DNA of 64,000 nucleotides from positions 123,119 to 187,118 of the forward strand of contig NZ_LZFW01000057.1 of the NCBI RefSeq assembly GCF_001676025.1, read 5' to 3'. The stretch is from Vibrio sp. UCD-FRSSP16_30. Its GTDB lineage: Bacteria > Pseudomonadota > Gammaproteobacteria > Enterobacterales > Vibrionaceae. Position numbers and translations under genes: made by a program. Below are positions 7,703 to 19,021 of this stretch, in pieces. The notes below the pieces were generated by a model that was not told the origin of the DNA, searched no databases, and worked only from the letters and a program-made list of their open reading frames with translations. The number at the start of each line of letters is the position of its first letter. The first letter of the stretch is position 1.

Positions 7703-8575
7703 TTACCAGCCAGTGACTTCACGCAGACCTACGCCGATATCAGCAAGGCTTTTCACTGTTTTAACGCCAGCGGCTTCCAGTGCTTGGAACTTATCTTCAG
7801 CCGTACCTTTACCACCAGAGATAATCGCACCGGCATGGCCCATACGTTTACCTGGAGGCGCCGTTACGCCAGCAATGTAAGATACAACAGGTTTTGAGAC
7901 ATTGTCTTTAATGTACGCTGCTGCTTCTTCTTCTGCTGTTCCGCCGATTTCACCAATCATGACGATAGCTTCAGTTTCAGGATCTTCTTCAAACAACTTT
8001 AGAATATCAATGAAGTTTGAACCCGGAATTGGGTCGCCACCGATACCAACACAAGTAGACTGACCAAAGCCTTCATCTGTTGTTTGCTTAACCGCTTCAT
8101 AAGTTAATGTGCCAGAGCGAGATACAATACCCACTTTGCCTTTCTTATGAATGTGTCCTGGCATGATGCCAATTTTACACTCATCAGGTGTAATCACACC
8201 CGGACAGTTAGGACCGATCATTACCACGCCAGCTTCGTCTAAACGAACCTTAACGTCGAGAAGATCCAGCGTTGGAATACCTTCTGTGATAGTAACGATG
8301 AGCTTAATACCAGCATCAATCGCTTCAAGGATGGCATCTTTACAAAACGGCGCTGGCACGTAGATAACCGATGCCGTTGCACCTGTGGTTTCGACAGCTT
8401 CACGTACCGTATTAAATACAGGTAGACCAAGATGAACTTGACCACCTTTGCCCGGTGAAACACCACCGACCATTTTTGTTCCGTATTCAAGCGCTTGCTC
8501 AGAGTGGAACGTACCTTGACCACCGGTAAAACCTTGGCAGATAACCTTAGTATCTTTATTAATTAGTACAGACAT
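7703..8575 (-). CDS. sucD: succinyl-CoA synthetase alpha subunit
   Basis: 290 residues. The CoA-binding Rossmann domain starts with [16 protein letters not shown] and the active-site phosphohistidine is in [17 protein letters not shown] near residue 247. With SucC it converts succinyl-CoA to succinate with nucleotide triphosphate formation. It is the last gene of sdhCDAB-sucABCD, and its ATG overlaps the sucC TAA by one base. Confidence 0.97.
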   Translation of the reverse strand: MSVLINKDTKVICQGFTGGQGTFHSEQALEYGTKMVGGVSPGKGGQVHLGLPVFNTVREAVETTGATASVIYVPAPFCKDAILEAIDAGIKLIVTITEGIPTLDLLDVKVRLDEAGVVMIGPNCPGVITPDECKIGIMPGHIHKKGKVGIVSRSGTLTYEAVKQTTDEGFGQSTCVGIGGDPIPGSNFIDILKLFEEDPETEAIVMIGEIGGTAEEEAAAYIKDNVSKPVVSYIAGVTAPPGKRMGHAGAIISGGKGTAEDKFQALEAAGVKTVKSLADIGVGLREVTGW

Positions 8576-9741
8576 TATTTGCCCTCCGCTGCAGCTACAA
8601 CTTTTTCCGCAGCTTCTGTTAGAGAAGTTGCAGCAATAATGTTTAGACCACTTTCAGCCAATTTTTGAGAACCTAGAGGCGCGTTATTACCCTCTAAGCG
8701 AACCACGACAGGAACCTTAACACCCACTTCTTCAACCGCACCAATGATGCCGTCAGCAATAAGATCACAACGTACAATGCCACCAAAGATGTTCACAAGA
8801 ACCGCTTTCACATTGTCATCAGACAAAATGATTTTAAACGCTTCTGTTACACGCTCTTTAGTTGCGCCGCCGCCCACATCAAGGAAGTTAGCTGGCTGTC
8901 CACCGTGCAGATTCACGATGTCCATTGTGCCCATTGCAAGGCCTGCGCCGTTCACCATACAACCAATGCTGCCATCTAGAGCAACGTAGTTGAGTTCCCA
9001 TTGTGCAGCATGTGCTTCACGCTCATCTTCTTGTGATGGATCGTGCATTTCACGCAGTTTTGGTTGGCGGTACATCGCATTGGAATCAATGTTGATTTTG
9101 CCATCCAGACACAATAAGTTGCCTTCGGCTGTTTGCACTAGCGGGTTAATTTCTAGTAGTGCTAAGTCGTACTGAGCAAACATATCGCCAAGACCCATAA
9201 AGATCTTCACGAACTGCTTGATTTGGTCACCTTCAAGGCCAAGTTTGAACGCAAGTTCACGTCCTTGGTAAGCCTGTGGGCCCACTAGGGGATCAATCGC
9301 CGCTTTATGAATTAACTCTGGAGTTTCTTCTGCGATTTTTTCAATGTCTACGCCACCCTCAGTCGATGCCATAAAGACAATGCGACGTGATGCGCGATCA
9401 ACCACAGCGCCTAAATAAAGCTCATTGGCAATATTTGATGCTTCTTCAACTAAAATTTTAGTGACTGGCTGACCGTTCGCATCTGTTTGATAAGTTACTA
9501 GGTTTTTACCTAGCCACTTTTGGGCAAATTCTTTAACGCCATCTTTCGTATCATGCAGTTCTACGCCGCCCGCTTTACCGCGGCCACCTGCGTGAACCTG
9601 ACACTTGACGACTTTCTTTGCAGTACTGATTCTTCCTGCTGCTTCAAACGCTTCTTGAGGCGTATCACAAGCATAACCTTCCGGTACAGGCAGGCCATAT
9701 TCAGCAAAAAGTTGTTTCGCTTGATATTCATGCAAATTCAT
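8575..9741 (-). CDS. sucC: succinyl-CoA synthetase beta subunit
   Basis: 388 residues, full length. The N-terminal ATP-grasp domain begins [20 protein letters not shown] and carries [15 protein letters not shown]; the nucleotide and Mg2+ site includes LLEINPL; the C-terminal part has [14 protein letters not shown] and [10 protein letters not shown]. It supplies the nucleotide-binding half of the TCA enzyme. It is separated from sucB by 152 bases that hold a small hairpin, the largest gap inside the sucABCD set. Confidence 0.97.
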   Translation of the reverse strand: MNLHEYQAKQLFAEYGLPVPEGYACDTPQEAFEAAGRISTAKKVVKCQVHAGGRGKAGGVELHDTKDGVKEFAQKWLGKNLVTYQTDANGQPVTKILVEEASNIANELYLGAVVDRASRRIVFMASTEGGVDIEKIAEETPELIHKAAIDPLVGPQAYQGRELAFKLGLEGDQIKQFVKIFMGLGDMFAQYDLALLEINPLVQTAEGNLLCLDGKINIDSNAMYRQPKLREMHDPSQEDEREAHAAQWELNYVALDGSIGCMVNGAGLAMGTMDIVNLHGGQPANFLDVGGGATKERVTEAFKIILSDDNVKAVLVNIFGGIVRCDLIADGIIGAVEEVGVKVPVVVRLEGNNAPLGSQKLAESGLNIIAATSLTEAAEKVVAAAEGK

Positions 9742-9861
9742 TGGTATCTTCCATTTTATTTTTTAAGTAATAACGGGGTTATTACTCAATTTATATCCTC
9801 ATGTTAAAGACTGAGCTTTAACAGGTGTAGGGTGCTTCTTGAGCGTGACCAAAAGGTCTAG

Positions 9862-9885
9862 TAAGGGCACCTGACGGCGCCCTTA
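9862..9885 (-). other. intercistronic hairpin between sucB and sucC
   Basis: TAAGGGC (9862-9868) pairs with GCCCTTA (9879-9885), with further pairing possible inside. There is no run of T on the minus strand, so it is not a convincing terminator; it may be a processing or stability element that sets SucCD levels apart from SucAB. Confidence 0.4.
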
Positions 9886-9893
9886 ATTCTTAA

Positions 9894-11102
9894 TTAAACA
9901 TCTAATAGAAGACGTGCTGGATCTTCTAGTAGTTCCTTGATTGTCACCAAGAAACCAACTGACTCACGACCGTCAATTAAACGGTGATCGTAAGAAAGAG
10001 CCAAATACATCATTGGTAGAATTTCGACTTTGCCATTCACCGCCATTGGACGATCTTGGATTTTATGCATCCCCAAAATAGCCGCTTGTGGTGGGTTGAT
10101 AATAGGTGTCGACATCAGGGAGCCAAATACGCCGCCGTTAGTAATAGTGAAGTTACCACCCATTAGCTCATCAACGGTTAGCTTGCCGTCACGACCTTTG
10201 ATTGCGAGCTCTTTAATGCCTTTTTCAATATCAGCAAAACCTAGCGTATCGCAGTCTTTTAGTACTGGCGTTACCAAGCCACGCGGTGTAGAAACCGCCA
10301 TGCTGATATCAAAATAGTTGTGATAAACAATATCTTCACCATCGATAGAAGCATTCACTTCTGGGTAGCGTTTCAACGCTTCTGTTACCGCTTTCACGTA
10401 GAAAGACATAAACCCAAGGCGAGTATCATGGCGCTTCTCAAATGAATCTTTATATTGAGCACGCAGATCCATGATTGGCTTCATGTTCACTTCATTGAAA
10501 GTAGTCAACATCGCAGTGTTGTTCTTCGCTTCCAGCAAACGCTTAGCCACAGTTTTACGCAAACGAGTCATAGGAACACGTTTTTGACTGCGAGCGGCGG
10601 CTGGCACTTCTGCTTCAGTAACAGGCGCTGGCGCTGCTGCTTTGCTTGCGCTCGCTAGGTGCGCATCAACATCTTCGCGAGTAATACGACCGCCCACACC
10701 TGTGCCTTTCACATCAGAAGGGCTTAGGCTGTGTTCTGCCAATAAACGGCGAACTGCTGGGCTTAACGCCTCATTGTTTTCTTCAGTTAATGTCGCCTTG
10801 TGACGCTTATCTGGAGAAGATTCTGTCGCTTGAGTGCTGTCTTTGGTTGGCTCACCGGCCACAGCGCCTAGCTTGATTTTTGCAAGAAGCTGCTTGGCCA
10901 AAACCGTTGTGCCTTCTTCTTCAAAAATTTCTTCAAGAATACCCGCTTCTGGAGCTGGGACTTCAAGGACAACTTTATCAGTTTCGATATCAACTAATAC
11001 GTCATCGCGCTCTACTCTATCGCCAGGCTTTTTGTGCCAAGTTGCAACGGTAGCATCAGCAACTGATTCAGGTAAATCAGGAACCAGAATTTCAATTGTC
11101 AT
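9894..11102 (-). CDS. sucB: 2-oxoglutarate dehydrogenase E2, dihydrolipoyl succinyltransferase
   Basis: 402 residues in the standard order: lipoyl domain with the modified lysine in [15 protein letters not shown] (about 40-50), a linker rich in Ala and Pro, the E1/E3-binding domain ([18 protein letters not shown] then GRITREDV, about 110-145), and the catalytic domain ending in [11 protein letters not shown], whose His and Asp are catalytic. It forms the core of the 2-oxoglutarate dehydrogenase complex. It follows sucA after 13 bases. Confidence 0.97.
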   Translation of the reverse strand: MTIEILVPDLPESVADATVATWHKKPGDRVERDDVLVDIETDKVVLEVPAPEAGILEEIFEEEGTTVLAKQLLAKIKLGAVAGEPTKDSTQATESSPDKRHKATLTEENNEALSPAVRRLLAEHSLSPSDVKGTGVGGRITREDVDAHLASASKAAAPAPVTEAEVPAAARSQKRVPMTRLRKTVAKRLLEAKNNTAMLTTFNEVNMKPIMDLRAQYKDSFEKRHDTRLGFMSFYVKAVTEALKRYPEVNASIDGEDIVYHNYFDISMAVSTPRGLVTPVLKDCDTLGFADIEKGIKELAIKGRDGKLTVDELMGGNFTITNGGVFGSLMSTPIINPPQAAILGMHKIQDRPMAVNGKVEILPMMYLALSYDHRLIDGRESVGFLVTIKELLEDPARLLLDV

Positions 11103-11115
11103 GTGTTGGGCTTCC

Positions 11116-13941
11116 TTATTCTTCTAGTTCTTTATCAATTGTAAGAGCGTCATCGATTAACGCTTTCTGTTGTTTCAAGTGAACAGACATGTAACCAACC
11201 GCAGGTGACGCAGACGCTGGACGCCCTGCATAACTTAACGTTGTATTAAATGGCGTTGCAGCTCGGAAGTTGTGCTGGCTTGAATACCACGCACCTTGGT
11301 TTTGAGGCTCTTCTTGACACCAAACATAGTCAGTGACTTGCGGGTAAATAGACAGAACTTCACGCAGATCGGCAAGTGGGAATGGGTACAATTGTTCAAT
11401 ACGAACAATCGCCACATCATCAATTTCACGCTTGCGACGCTCATCGAGAAGATCGTAATAAACCTTACCAGAACAAAAGACGACTCGACGTACTTTAGAC
11501 GCTTGCAACTCATCCACTTCTGGAATACACGCTTGGAAAGTACCTTCAGCTAAATCTTCTAATGACGACACACATAGTGGGTGACGTAACAAAGACTTAG
11601 GCGTCATAACGATAAGAGGACGACGCATAGGACGCACCACTTGACGACGCAGCATGTGATAAATCTGAGCAGGTGTCGATGGCACGACAACTTGCATATT
11701 TTGCTCAGCACACAACTGTAAGTAACGCTCTAAACGTGCAGATGAGTGCTCAGGACCCTGTCCTTCATAACCATGAGGTAGCAGCAACGTAATACCGCAT
11801 AGACGATTCCACTTTTGCTCACCTGATGAGATGAACTGGTCGATCACTACCTGTGCACCGTTGGCAAAATCACCAAACTGCGCTTCCCAAATAGTTAAAC
11901 CGCCCGGCTCTGCTGTGGTGTAACCATATTCAAACGCCAATACCGCTTCTTCCGATAACACGGAGTCAAAGACTTGGAACGGGCCTTGTTTATCATGGAT
12001 ATTGGCAAGAGGTACGTAAGTACTTGCATCGCCTTGGTTATGCAATACCGCGTGACGGTGGAAGAAAGTACCACGACCAGAATCCTGACCTGAGATACGA
12101 ATGCGTTTTCCATCATCCACAATCGTTGCGTAGGCCATGGTTTCAGCCATACCCCAATCAATGGCTTTTTCGCCAGCGATCATCGCTTTACGATCGTTAT
12201 AAAGCTTGTTTACACGGCTTTGCAACTTATGGCTATCTGGGTAGTGACACACTTTAGAACCCAGCTCTTTAAGACGCTCTAGCTCATATTTGTTATCCCA
12301 TTCCATATCCCATTCATGGCCAATATAAGGAGACCAATCAACAGAATGTAGAGCCATAGGACGCCACTCTTTGACCACGATTTCGCCATGATCAAGGGCA
12401 TCACGATATTCATTAACCAATTGCGTTGCAGTATCAATACCAATCTCATCACGCTCCATCATCACATCCGCATAAAGCTTACGTGGCGTTGGGTGTTTTT
12501 TGATTTTTTGGTACATCAATGGCTGCGTTGCATTTGGCTCATCGGCTTCGTTATGGCCGTGGCGGCGATAACAAACCAAATCAATCACAACATCGCGATT
12601 AAAGGTATTTCGATAGTCCAATGCAATACGAGTCACAAAAGCAACCGCTTCAGGATCGTCAGCATTAACGTGGAAAATCGGTGCCTGTACCATCTTAGCG
12701 ATATCGGTACAGTACATTGTAGAGCGAGTATCTCTTGGGTTGGACGTGGTAAAACCAATTTGGTTATTGACCACGATACGAACCGTACCGCCTACTTGGA
12801 AACCGCGCGCTTGAGACATATTAAATGTCTCCTGCACTACCCCTTGGCCTGCGATTGCAGAGTCACCATGAATCGTAATAGGCAGTACTTTTGCGCCGTT
12901 CTTATCGCCTAAGCGATCTTGACGAGCACGTACTGAGCCAATCACTACAGGGTTAACAATCTCAAGGTGAGAGGGGTTAAATGCAAGGGCTAAATGGACA
13001 TTACCGCCTGGAGTGGCAAAGTCTGCTGAGAACCCTTGGTGATATTTAACATCACCAGTACCCCAAGTGTCATCGTGCTTACCGGCAAATTCGTCAAACA
13101 AATCCTGAGGTTTTTTACCCAGAACGTTGACCAACATATTTAAGCGACCACGGTGAGCCATGCCTACAACAACTTCGCGCATTCCACTACGACCAGCATG
13201 ACGAATCAGCTCTTTAGTCATAGGGATAAGTGCATCACCACCTTCTAGAGAGAAGCGTTTTGCACCAGGAAACTTCGCGCCAAGATAACGTTCTAGGCCT
13301 TCTGCGGCAGTCAATTCATCAAGATAGGTGATTTTCTCTTCTAAAGAGAACTCTGGTTGAGATTGAACTGATTCAAGGCGTTGCTGAACCCAACGTTTTT
13401 GCTCTGTGTTAGTCATGTGCATATATTCTGCACCGACTGAGCCACAGTAGGTTTTGTTGAGTGCTTGATGGAGATCTTTCAACTGCATGGTCTCTTTCGC
13501 AACAGCGAAAGAACCGACGTTGAATGATTCGTTGAGGTCATCTTCTGTAAGATTATGGAACGCAGGGTCCAATTCAGGCTGAACTGGACGTTCCCATAAA
13601 CCTAATGGATCTAGGTTAGCCGCTTGATGGCCTCTAAATCGATAGGCATTAATAAGTTGTAGAACCCTTACTTGTTTTGCATCGACATCAGGATCACTTA
13701 CTTGGACGTTATAATGCTTTGTCTCTTGTGCTAGTCGGCGAAAGTAGTCACGAACACGCGTATGAGATTGCTCTCCTTGTTCTGATGCCTGCTCAGGCAG
13801 ATCATCAAACACGCGCTTCCATTCCTCACTCACCAGATCTGGGTCACTTAGATAAAGTTCGTAGAGTTCTTCTACGTACGTTGCATTGGCGCCAGCCAAG
13901 TGTGAAGACTCGAGCCATGCCTTCATCACACTGTTATGCAT
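11116..13941 (-). CDS. sucA: 2-oxoglutarate dehydrogenase E1 component
   Basis: 941 residues, the usual family length. The start [19 protein letters not shown] lines up with the E. coli protein, so ATG 13941 is preferred over the internal Met at residue 6. Motifs include [13 protein letters not shown], the [10 protein letters not shown] thiamine-diphosphate region and the [11 protein letters not shown] block. It decarboxylates 2-oxoglutarate and passes the succinyl group to SucB. A 174-residue open frame on the opposite strand within this gene is a shadow. Confidence 0.97.
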   Translation of the reverse strand: MHNSVMKAWLESSHLAGANATYVEELYELYLSDPDLVSEEWKRVFDDLPEQASEQGEQSHTRVRDYFRRLAQETKHYNVQVSDPDVDAKQVRVLQLINAYRFRGHQAANLDPLGLWERPVQPELDPAFHNLTEDDLNESFNVGSFAVAKETMQLKDLHQALNKTYCGSVGAEYMHMTNTEQKRWVQQRLESVQSQPEFSLEEKITYLDELTAAEGLERYLGAKFPGAKRFSLEGGDALIPMTKELIRHAGRSGMREVVVGMAHRGRLNMLVNVLGKKPQDLFDEFAGKHDDTWGTGDVKYHQGFSADFATPGGNVHLALAFNPSHLEIVNPVVIGSVRARQDRLGDKNGAKVLPITIHGDSAIAGQGVVQETFNMSQARGFQVGGTVRIVVNNQIGFTTSNPRDTRSTMYCTDIAKMVQAPIFHVNADDPEAVAFVTRIALDYRNTFNRDVVIDLVCYRRHGHNEADEPNATQPLMYQKIKKHPTPRKLYADVMMERDEIGIDTATQLVNEYRDALDHGEIVVKEWRPMALHSVDWSPYIGHEWDMEWDNKYELERLKELGSKVCHYPDSHKLQSRVNKLYNDRKAMIAGEKAIDWGMAETMAYATIVDDGKRIRISGQDSGRGTFFHRHAVLHNQGDASTYVPLANIHDKQGPFQVFDSVLSEEAVLAFEYGYTTAEPGGLTIWEAQFGDFANGAQVVIDQFISSGEQKWNRLCGITLLLPHGYEGQGPEHSSARLERYLQLCAEQNMQVVVPSTPAQIYHMLRRQVVRPMRRPLIVMTPKSLLRHPLCVSSLEDLAEGTFQACIPEVDELQASKVRRVVFCSGKVYYDLLDERRKREIDDVAIVRIEQLYPFPLADLREVLSIYPQVTDYVWCQEEPQNQGAWYSSQHNFRAATPFNTTLSYAGRPASASPAVGYMSVHLKQQKALIDDALTIDKELEE

Positions 13942-14061
13942 ATATTCCCTTAACCTGTAGATTAGTACTTGTTGTTTCGGTCTTTGCCGAACTTATGGCC
14001 AACTTTACGCTGGCATGACAGGCTTATCAGTAAACTCCGAAAAGCCCGTAATTTCAATAAT

Positions 14062-14772
14062 CTAAACCGAACGATTGACCAACATTGTTTTGATATGTCC
14101 AATCGCTTTGGTCGGGTTTAACCCCTTAGGACATACACTGACACAGTTCATAATGCCATGACAACGGAAAACACTAAATGCATCGTCTAAATTGCTGAGT
14201 CGCTCATCAGTTGCGGTATCTCGGCTATCAATTAACCAGCGATACGCTGCTAAAAGACCCGCCGGTCCAATAAACTTGTCCGGGTTCCACCAGAAAGAAG
14301 GACACGATGTGGTACAGCATGCACACATAATGCATTCATACAAACCATCTAGGTGTGCACGCTCTTCCGGAGACTGATGATGTTCTCTTGATGGTGGTAA
14401 TTCGCCATCAGAAATCAAAAACGGCTTCACTTTTGTGTAGTTATCATAAAACTGAGTCATATCGACAATCAAATCACGAACAACTGGTAAGCCTGGTAAT
14501 GGACGAATGATCAGCGAATCGCCTTTAAGAGCAGAAAGTGGCGTGATACACGCCAATCCATTCTTACCATTCATATTTAAACCATCACTACCACACACCC
14601 CCTCACGACAAGAGCGGCGGAAAGAAAGAGACGGATCTTGTTCTTTAAGCAAGATCAGTGCATCAAGCACCATCATGTCCGAGCCTTCTTCCACATCTAA
14701 GGAGTACTGCTTCATATAAGGTTTGCTGTCTACATCTGGGTTATAGCGATAGACAGAGAAATTGAGGTTCAT
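14062..14772 (-). CDS. sdhB: succinate dehydrogenase iron-sulfur subunit
   Basis: 236 residues. The [2Fe-2S] cysteines are in FRRSCREGVCGSDGLNMNG and the following GLAC. The [4Fe-4S] motif is CIMCACCTTSCPSFWWN, and the [3Fe-4S] and last ligands are in CHGIMNCVSVCPKGLNP. It carries electrons from SdhA FAD to the quinone site. It starts 11 bases after sdhA. The 120-base gap to sucA contains a weak hairpin (TTCGG/CCGAA near 13977-13992) but no terminator. Confidence 0.97.
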   Translation of the reverse strand: MNLNFSVYRYNPDVDSKPYMKQYSLDVEEGSDMMVLDALILLKEQDPSLSFRRSCREGVCGSDGLNMNGKNGLACITPLSALKGDSLIIRPLPGLPVVRDLIVDMTQFYDNYTKVKPFLISDGELPPSREHHQSPEERAHLDGLYECIMCACCTTSCPSFWWNPDKFIGPAGLLAAYRWLIDSRDTATDERLSNLDDAFSVFRCHGIMNCVSVCPKGLNPTKAIGHIKTMLVNRSV

Positions 14773-14783
14773 ATCTCGCTCCC

Positions 14784-16550
14784 TTAATAGGTTCTAGCTT
14801 TCGGTGGAAATGCTTCACGATGAACAGGTTCCATGTTCACACCACGCTTAGACATACTTTCCGTTTCAGGATTGTAAAGCGAGTGACATAGCCACTGTGA
14901 ATCATCACGATCTGGGTAGTCAAAGCGAGCATGTGCACCACGACTTTCTGTACGGAAATTAGCAGCAACTGCGGTTGCAAATGCCGTTTCCATCAAATTC
15001 TCTAGCTCAAGACATTCGATGCGTTGAGTATTAAATTCGGTCGATTTATCAGAAAGGTAGGCATTATTTAGGCGCTCACGAATCACTTTAAGCTCTTCTA
15101 AACCCTTAGCCATTGCATCCCCTTCGCGGAATACAGAGAAGTTATTTTGCATGCACTGCTGCAAATCTTTGCGGATTTGAGCTGGGTCTTCACCTTCGGT
15201 ACTGTTTTCCCAACGGTTATAACGCTCTAATGAACGGGCAATGTCTTCCTCTGTCGCAGGTTTTGCTTCAGCTTGCTTTTGCAAAGTTTCGCCAAGGTGC
15301 AGACCGGTTGCGCGGCCAAACACCACTAAATCTAGTAGTGAGTTACCACCAAGACGGTTCGCGCCATGCACGGAAACAGAAGCGATTTCACCACAGGCAA
15401 ATAAGCCTTGGATTTCCACATCTGTACCATCTTCGGTTTGCTTAATTGCTTGTCCAGAAACCTGAGTCGGTACGCCACCCATCATGTAGTGACATGTTGG
15501 GATAACCGGGATTGGCTCTTTAACCGGATCAACGTGGGCAAAGGTGCGTGATAATTCACAGACACCAGGCAAACGCGATTCAAGGGTGTCTTTGCCAAGG
15601 TGATCAAGTTTTAGCTTAATATGTGGACCCCAAGGACCATCACAGCCGCGACCTTCACGAATTTCAATCATCATTGAACGCGCAACAACATCACGACCGG
15701 CTAAATCTTTAGCATTAGGTGCGTAACGCTCCATGAAGCGCTCGCCGTCTTTATTAAGAAGATAACCACCTTCTCCGCGACAACCTTCGGTCACCAAAAC
15801 ACCAGCGCCTGCTATACCCGTTGGGTGGAACTGCCACATTTCGATGTCCTGCATAGGAACACCGGCACGAATGGCCATACCAACACCATCACCGGTATTG
15901 ATGTGTGCATTCGTTGTAGAGGCATAAATACGCCCTGCACCGCCAGTGGCTAAGATAGTTGCTTTCGCTTTAAAGTAACAAACCTCACCAGTTTCCATAC
16001 ATAGTGCGGTAGTACCAAGAATGGCACCTTCATCATTCTTAACCAGATCAAGGGCATACCACTCAGAAAAAATCGTGGTTTTGTGTTTGATGTTCTGCTG
16101 ATAAAGCGTATGCAATAATGCATGACCGGTACGGTCAGCGGCTGCTGCCGTACGAGCGGCTTGCTCACCACCAAAGTTTTTAGATTGGCCACCAAAAGGA
16201 CGCTGATAGATAGAACCATCGTCAAAGCGAGAAAACGGCAAACCCATTTTCTCAAGCTCAATTACTGATTCAGGTCCATTTTTACACATATATTCAATCG
16301 CATCTTGGTCACCGATGTAATCGGAACCTTTAACGGTGTCGTACATGTGCTGTTCCCAATGATCTTCATGAGCATTGCCAAGCGCTACGGTGATACCACC
16401 TTGCGCAGAAACAGTGTGTGAACGAGTAGGAAATACTTTTGATAGCAATGCGCAAGTTAAACCTTGCTCAGATATTTGTAGTGCTGCACGCATGCCTGCA
16501 CCACCAGCACCAATGACTACTGCGTCAAATTCGCGAACTGGAATCGTCAT
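14784..16550 (-). CDS. sdhA: succinate dehydrogenase flavoprotein subunit
   Basis: 588 residues. The FAD dinucleotide fold is [15 protein letters not shown] (about 11-25); the histidine that carries covalent FAD is in [10 protein letters not shown] (about 45); the catalytic region includes [20 protein letters not shown], the arginine in RDVVARSM, and [10 protein letters not shown]. It oxidises succinate to fumarate on the inner face of the membrane. Its ATG directly follows the sdhD stop. Confidence 0.98.
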   Translation of the reverse strand: MTIPVREFDAVVIGAGGAGMRAALQISEQGLTCALLSKVFPTRSHTVSAQGGITVALGNAHEDHWEQHMYDTVKGSDYIGDQDAIEYMCKNGPESVIELEKMGLPFSRFDDGSIYQRPFGGQSKNFGGEQAARTAAAADRTGHALLHTLYQQNIKHKTTIFSEWYALDLVKNDEGAILGTTALCMETGEVCYFKAKATILATGGAGRIYASTTNAHINTGDGVGMAIRAGVPMQDIEMWQFHPTGIAGAGVLVTEGCRGEGGYLLNKDGERFMERYAPNAKDLAGRDVVARSMMIEIREGRGCDGPWGPHIKLKLDHLGKDTLESRLPGVCELSRTFAHVDPVKEPIPVIPTCHYMMGGVPTQVSGQAIKQTEDGTDVEIQGLFACGEIASVSVHGANRLGGNSLLDLVVFGRATGLHLGETLQKQAEAKPATEEDIARSLERYNRWENSTEGEDPAQIRKDLQQCMQNNFSVFREGDAMAKGLEELKVIRERLNNAYLSDKSTEFNTQRIECLELENLMETAFATAVAANFRTESRGAHARFDYPDRDDSQWLCHSLYNPETESMSKRGVNMEPVHREAFPPKARTY

Positions 16551-16898
16551 TTATGCCCCCCAAAGAATAAATAGGCCAGAGAAGAAATAACCAAACAGCA
16601 CCGCGACAAGCAGTAACTGTAAGCTACCGCGCAGGAGTGCTGGTTTGATGTAATCGGTCAGTACCTGCCACAATCCAATCCAAGCATGGATAAGAATGCA
16701 CAGCAGTGCGAGCATGGTGAAGATCTTGGTGAATAGTCCACCGAAGAAATTAGTCCACTCCATATAACTCACATCACCTGCCAGCAGTAAGAAACCACAT
16801 AGGTAAATAGTGTATAGAGTAAGAATAATTGCCGTTGCACGAACTAACAGAAAATCATGGACGCCGTTACGTCCAAATGAAGAAACGTTATTTACCAT
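16551..16898 (-). CDS. sdhD: succinate dehydrogenase membrane anchor SdhD
   Basis: 115 residues with three membrane helices. SFGRNGVHDFLLVRATAIILT opens the protein as in E. coli SdhD, and the heme/quinone region IHAWIGLWQVLTDYIKP is kept, with the His and Tyr expected near the ubiquinone pocket. It anchors the complex together with SdhC and overlaps the sdhC end by seven bases. Confidence 0.95.
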   Translation of the reverse strand: MVNNVSSFGRNGVHDFLLVRATAIILTLYTIYLCGFLLLAGDVSYMEWTNFFGGLFTKIFTMLALLCILIHAWIGLWQVLTDYIKPALLRGSLQLLLVAVLFGYFFSGLFILWGA

Positions 16899-17272
16899 AC
16901 GATGACTCCCGCAACGATTGCTAATACGCCAGTCACAATGAAGGAGATTTGCGCACTTTTAGCGCCGCTCTCTAGTTCTTCAAAATAGCCTAAGTCTTGG
17001 CAAAGATGTCTGATACCACCGACGATATGATAGAAAAGTGCAGTGAGTATTCCCCACAAAATGAATTTAACAAAGAAGCCGTCAACATAGCTGGCCGCCT
17101 CCATAAATCCTTTCGGTGATGATAGGGAGATAGAAAGTAACCAAAGCAAGATTCCTACAGCGACAAAGGTGATAACACCAGATACCCTGTGTAGGATCGA
17201 AGCGATGGCAGTAATAGGGAAATGAATCGTTTGCAGATCCAGATTGACAGGTCTCGTTTTTTTCTTGTTCAC
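16892..17272 (-). CDS. sdhC: succinate dehydrogenase cytochrome b556 subunit SdhC
   Basis: Three-helix anchor with the signature RPVNLDLQTIHFPITAIASI, then ILHRVSGVITF (quinone site Ser/Arg) and YHIVGGIRHL, whose His is the heme b ligand. The start is taken as GTG 17272 (126 residues), which aligns with E. coli SdhC. The frame is open to an ATG at 17317 (141 residues), but that ATG has no ribosome-binding site. GTG is preceded by AGGAG at a long spacing, so the exact start is uncertain. First gene of sdhCDAB-sucABCD. Confidence 0.9.
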   Translation of the reverse strand: MNKKKTRPVNLDLQTIHFPITAIASILHRVSGVITFVAVGILLWLLSISLSSPKGFMEAASYVDGFFVKFILWGILTALFYHIVGGIRHLCQDLGYFEELESGAKSAQISFIVTGVLAIVAGVIVW

Positions 17273-17317
17273 AGTGTGCTCACTCAGCTCCTTTGAGCAG
17301 TTACAAATAGTCAACAT

Positions 17318-17591
17318 TTGGGCGTTTTTAGCAGAACTTTAACAAAAGCTATTATAACTTCAGCTTCCCACTAATGTTTTGTCGCTTTAATCACTAATAA
17401 ACTTGATCTAACTCTCATTAATAAAACTTAATTCACAGAGTGAAATCAAGGATATAGCATTAAGTTCAGCGCCACTATACGACCGTTAACATACTAATAC
17501 AATATTATTAACAAATAATGCCACACAGGCCTAGTTTTTATCATTTCTACTTATAGAAACGCCAACAAGTGCACACAAAAGGCTATATAAA
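17318..17591. promoter_or_regulatory. divergent control region between sdhC and gltA
   Basis: An AT-rich gap with no gene. It contains GTTAAC and ATTAAC elements about two helical turns apart (17486-17512), which resemble ArcA direct-repeat sites. ArcA control of sdh and gltA is established in E. coli, but the match here is weak. No clear CRP palindrome was found. Confidence 0.35.
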
Positions 17592-17620
17592 TTGACTTCT
17601 AGGCCGAACAACAGTACAAA
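17592..17620 (+). promoter_or_regulatory. sigma-70-type promoter candidate for gltA
   Basis: TTGACT (17592-17597) and TACAAA (17615-17620) are separated by 17 bases, matching the -35 at five of six and the -10 at four of six positions. The predicted start near 17627 leaves a leader of about 45 bases before the gltA ATG, which has AAAGGAG in front. Confidence 0.55.
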
Positions 17621-17671
17621 TTTGGTGCACCATTGAATCAAGATGGAATATAAATAACAAAGGAGAATGTT

Positions 17672-18961
17672 ATGGCAGATAAGCAAGCGACTCTTACGAT
17701 AGAGGGTCAAGCGCCTATCGAATTGCCGATTATGAAGGGAACAGATGGCCCAGAAGTGATCGATGTTCGTACATTAGGAAGCCAAGGGTATTTCACCTTT
17801 GACCCTGGTTTTCTAGCCACCGCGTCTTGTGAATCTCAAATCACTTACATCGATGGCGATGCTGGAATTTTATTACACCGCGGCTATCCAATTGATGAAT
17901 TAGCGAATAATGCGGACTATTTAGAAGTATGTTACATCCTTCTTTATGGTGAAGCGCCTACTCGTGAAAAGTATGACGACTTTAAGCAAATTGTTACGCG
18001 CCACACTATGGTACATGAGCAAATCGCAAGCTTTTTCCATGGCTTCCGCCGTGATGCTCACCCAATGGCAATCATGTGTGGAGTAGTCGGTGCATTAGCG
18101 GCCTTCTATCACGATTCACTGGATATCAATAACGATAAACACCGTGAAATCGCCGCGTTTAGACTATTATCGAAAATGCCAACGCTTGCCTCTATGTGTT
18201 ACAAATACACTGTGGGTCAACCGTTTATCTATCCACGTAATGACCTAAGTTACGCAGAAAACTTCCTACATATGATGTTTGCAAACCCTTGCGAAGAGTA
18301 TGAAGTTAATCCTGTTGTAGGCCGTGCAATGGATAAGATTTTCACTCTGCATGCCGACCATGAGCAAAACGCGTCTACGTCTACCGTTAGGCTTGCTGGC
18401 TCTTCTGGTGCAAACCCATTTGCTTGTATCGCAGCGGGTATCGCTTCTTTGTGGGGACCTGCTCACGGCGGTGCTAACGAAGCATGTCTACGCATGTTAG
18501 AAGAGATTGGCAGTGTCGATAAGATTGAAGAATACGTAGCTAAAGCAAAAGACAAGGATGATCCTTTCCGTCTTATGGGCTTTGGTCACCGTGTTTACAA
18601 AAACTACGACCCTCGTGCAACGGTTATGCGTGAAGCATGTCACGAAGTGCTCGACGAGCTTAACATCAGCGATCCTCTACTGGATGTGGCAATGGAGCTA
18701 GAACGAATTGCTCTGTCTGATGAGTATTTTGTTGAGAAGAAACTGTACCCGAACGTAGATTTCTACTCTGGTATCATTCTTAAAGCGATTGGGATTCCGG
18801 TGTCTATGTTTACCGTAATCTTTGCTATTTCTCGTACTGTGGGCTGGATTGCTCACTGGAGCGAAATGCACAGCGATCCACACAACCGTATTGGTCGTCC
18901 GCGTCAGCTTTACACCGGTGAAACTAAGCGTGAATTTAAGCCTCTTCACGAACGTGAATAG
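17672..18961 (+). CDS. gltA: citrate synthase
   Basis: 429 residues, the length of the NADH-sensitive type of Gram-negative bacteria. Catalytic residues are in [11 protein letters not shown] (His), [15 protein letters not shown] (His) and PNVDFYSGI (Asp). It condenses acetyl-CoA with oxaloacetate at the entry of the TCA cycle. A strong AAAGGAG precedes the ATG. It is divergent from sdhC, so the whole block from gltA to sucD can be tuned from one control region. Confidence 0.98.
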   Translation: MADKQATLTIEGQAPIELPIMKGTDGPEVIDVRTLGSQGYFTFDPGFLATASCESQITYIDGDAGILLHRGYPIDELANNADYLEVCYILLYGEAPTREKYDDFKQIVTRHTMVHEQIASFFHGFRRDAHPMAIMCGVVGALAAFYHDSLDINNDKHREIAAFRLLSKMPTLASMCYKYTVGQPFIYPRNDLSYAENFLHMMFANPCEEYEVNPVVGRAMDKIFTLHADHEQNASTSTVRLAGSSGANPFACIAAGIASLWGPAHGGANEACLRMLEEIGSVDKIEEYVAKAKDKDDPFRLMGFGHRVYKNYDPRATVMREACHEVLDELNISDPLLDVAMELERIALSDEYFVEKKLYPNVDFYSGIILKAIGIPVSMFTVIFAISRTVGWIAHWSEMHSDPHNRIGRPRQLYTGETKREFKPLHERE

Positions 18962-18989
18962 TCGATAACTTTGCAAAAGTACCTATGAT

Positions 18990-19019
18990 AAAGGCTTGAA
19001 CCTCGGTTCAAGCCTTTTA
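18990..19019. terminator. bidirectional terminator between gltA and nif3
   Basis: AAGGCTTGAACC and GGTTCAAGCCTT form a stem with a two- or three-base loop, followed by TTTAG on plus and by TTATCA-type sequence on minus. It serves the two converging genes. Confidence 0.8.
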
Positions 19020-19021
19020 GT

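Noticed and set aside
12388..12912. A 174-residue open frame on the strand opposite sucA
   Set aside because: It lies wholly within a conserved gene, has no ribosome-binding site and reads as an antisense shadow.
17318..17591. CRP site in the sdhC-gltA gap
   Set aside because: The best candidate around TTCACAGAGTGAAAT lacks the six-base spacing of the CRP consensus.
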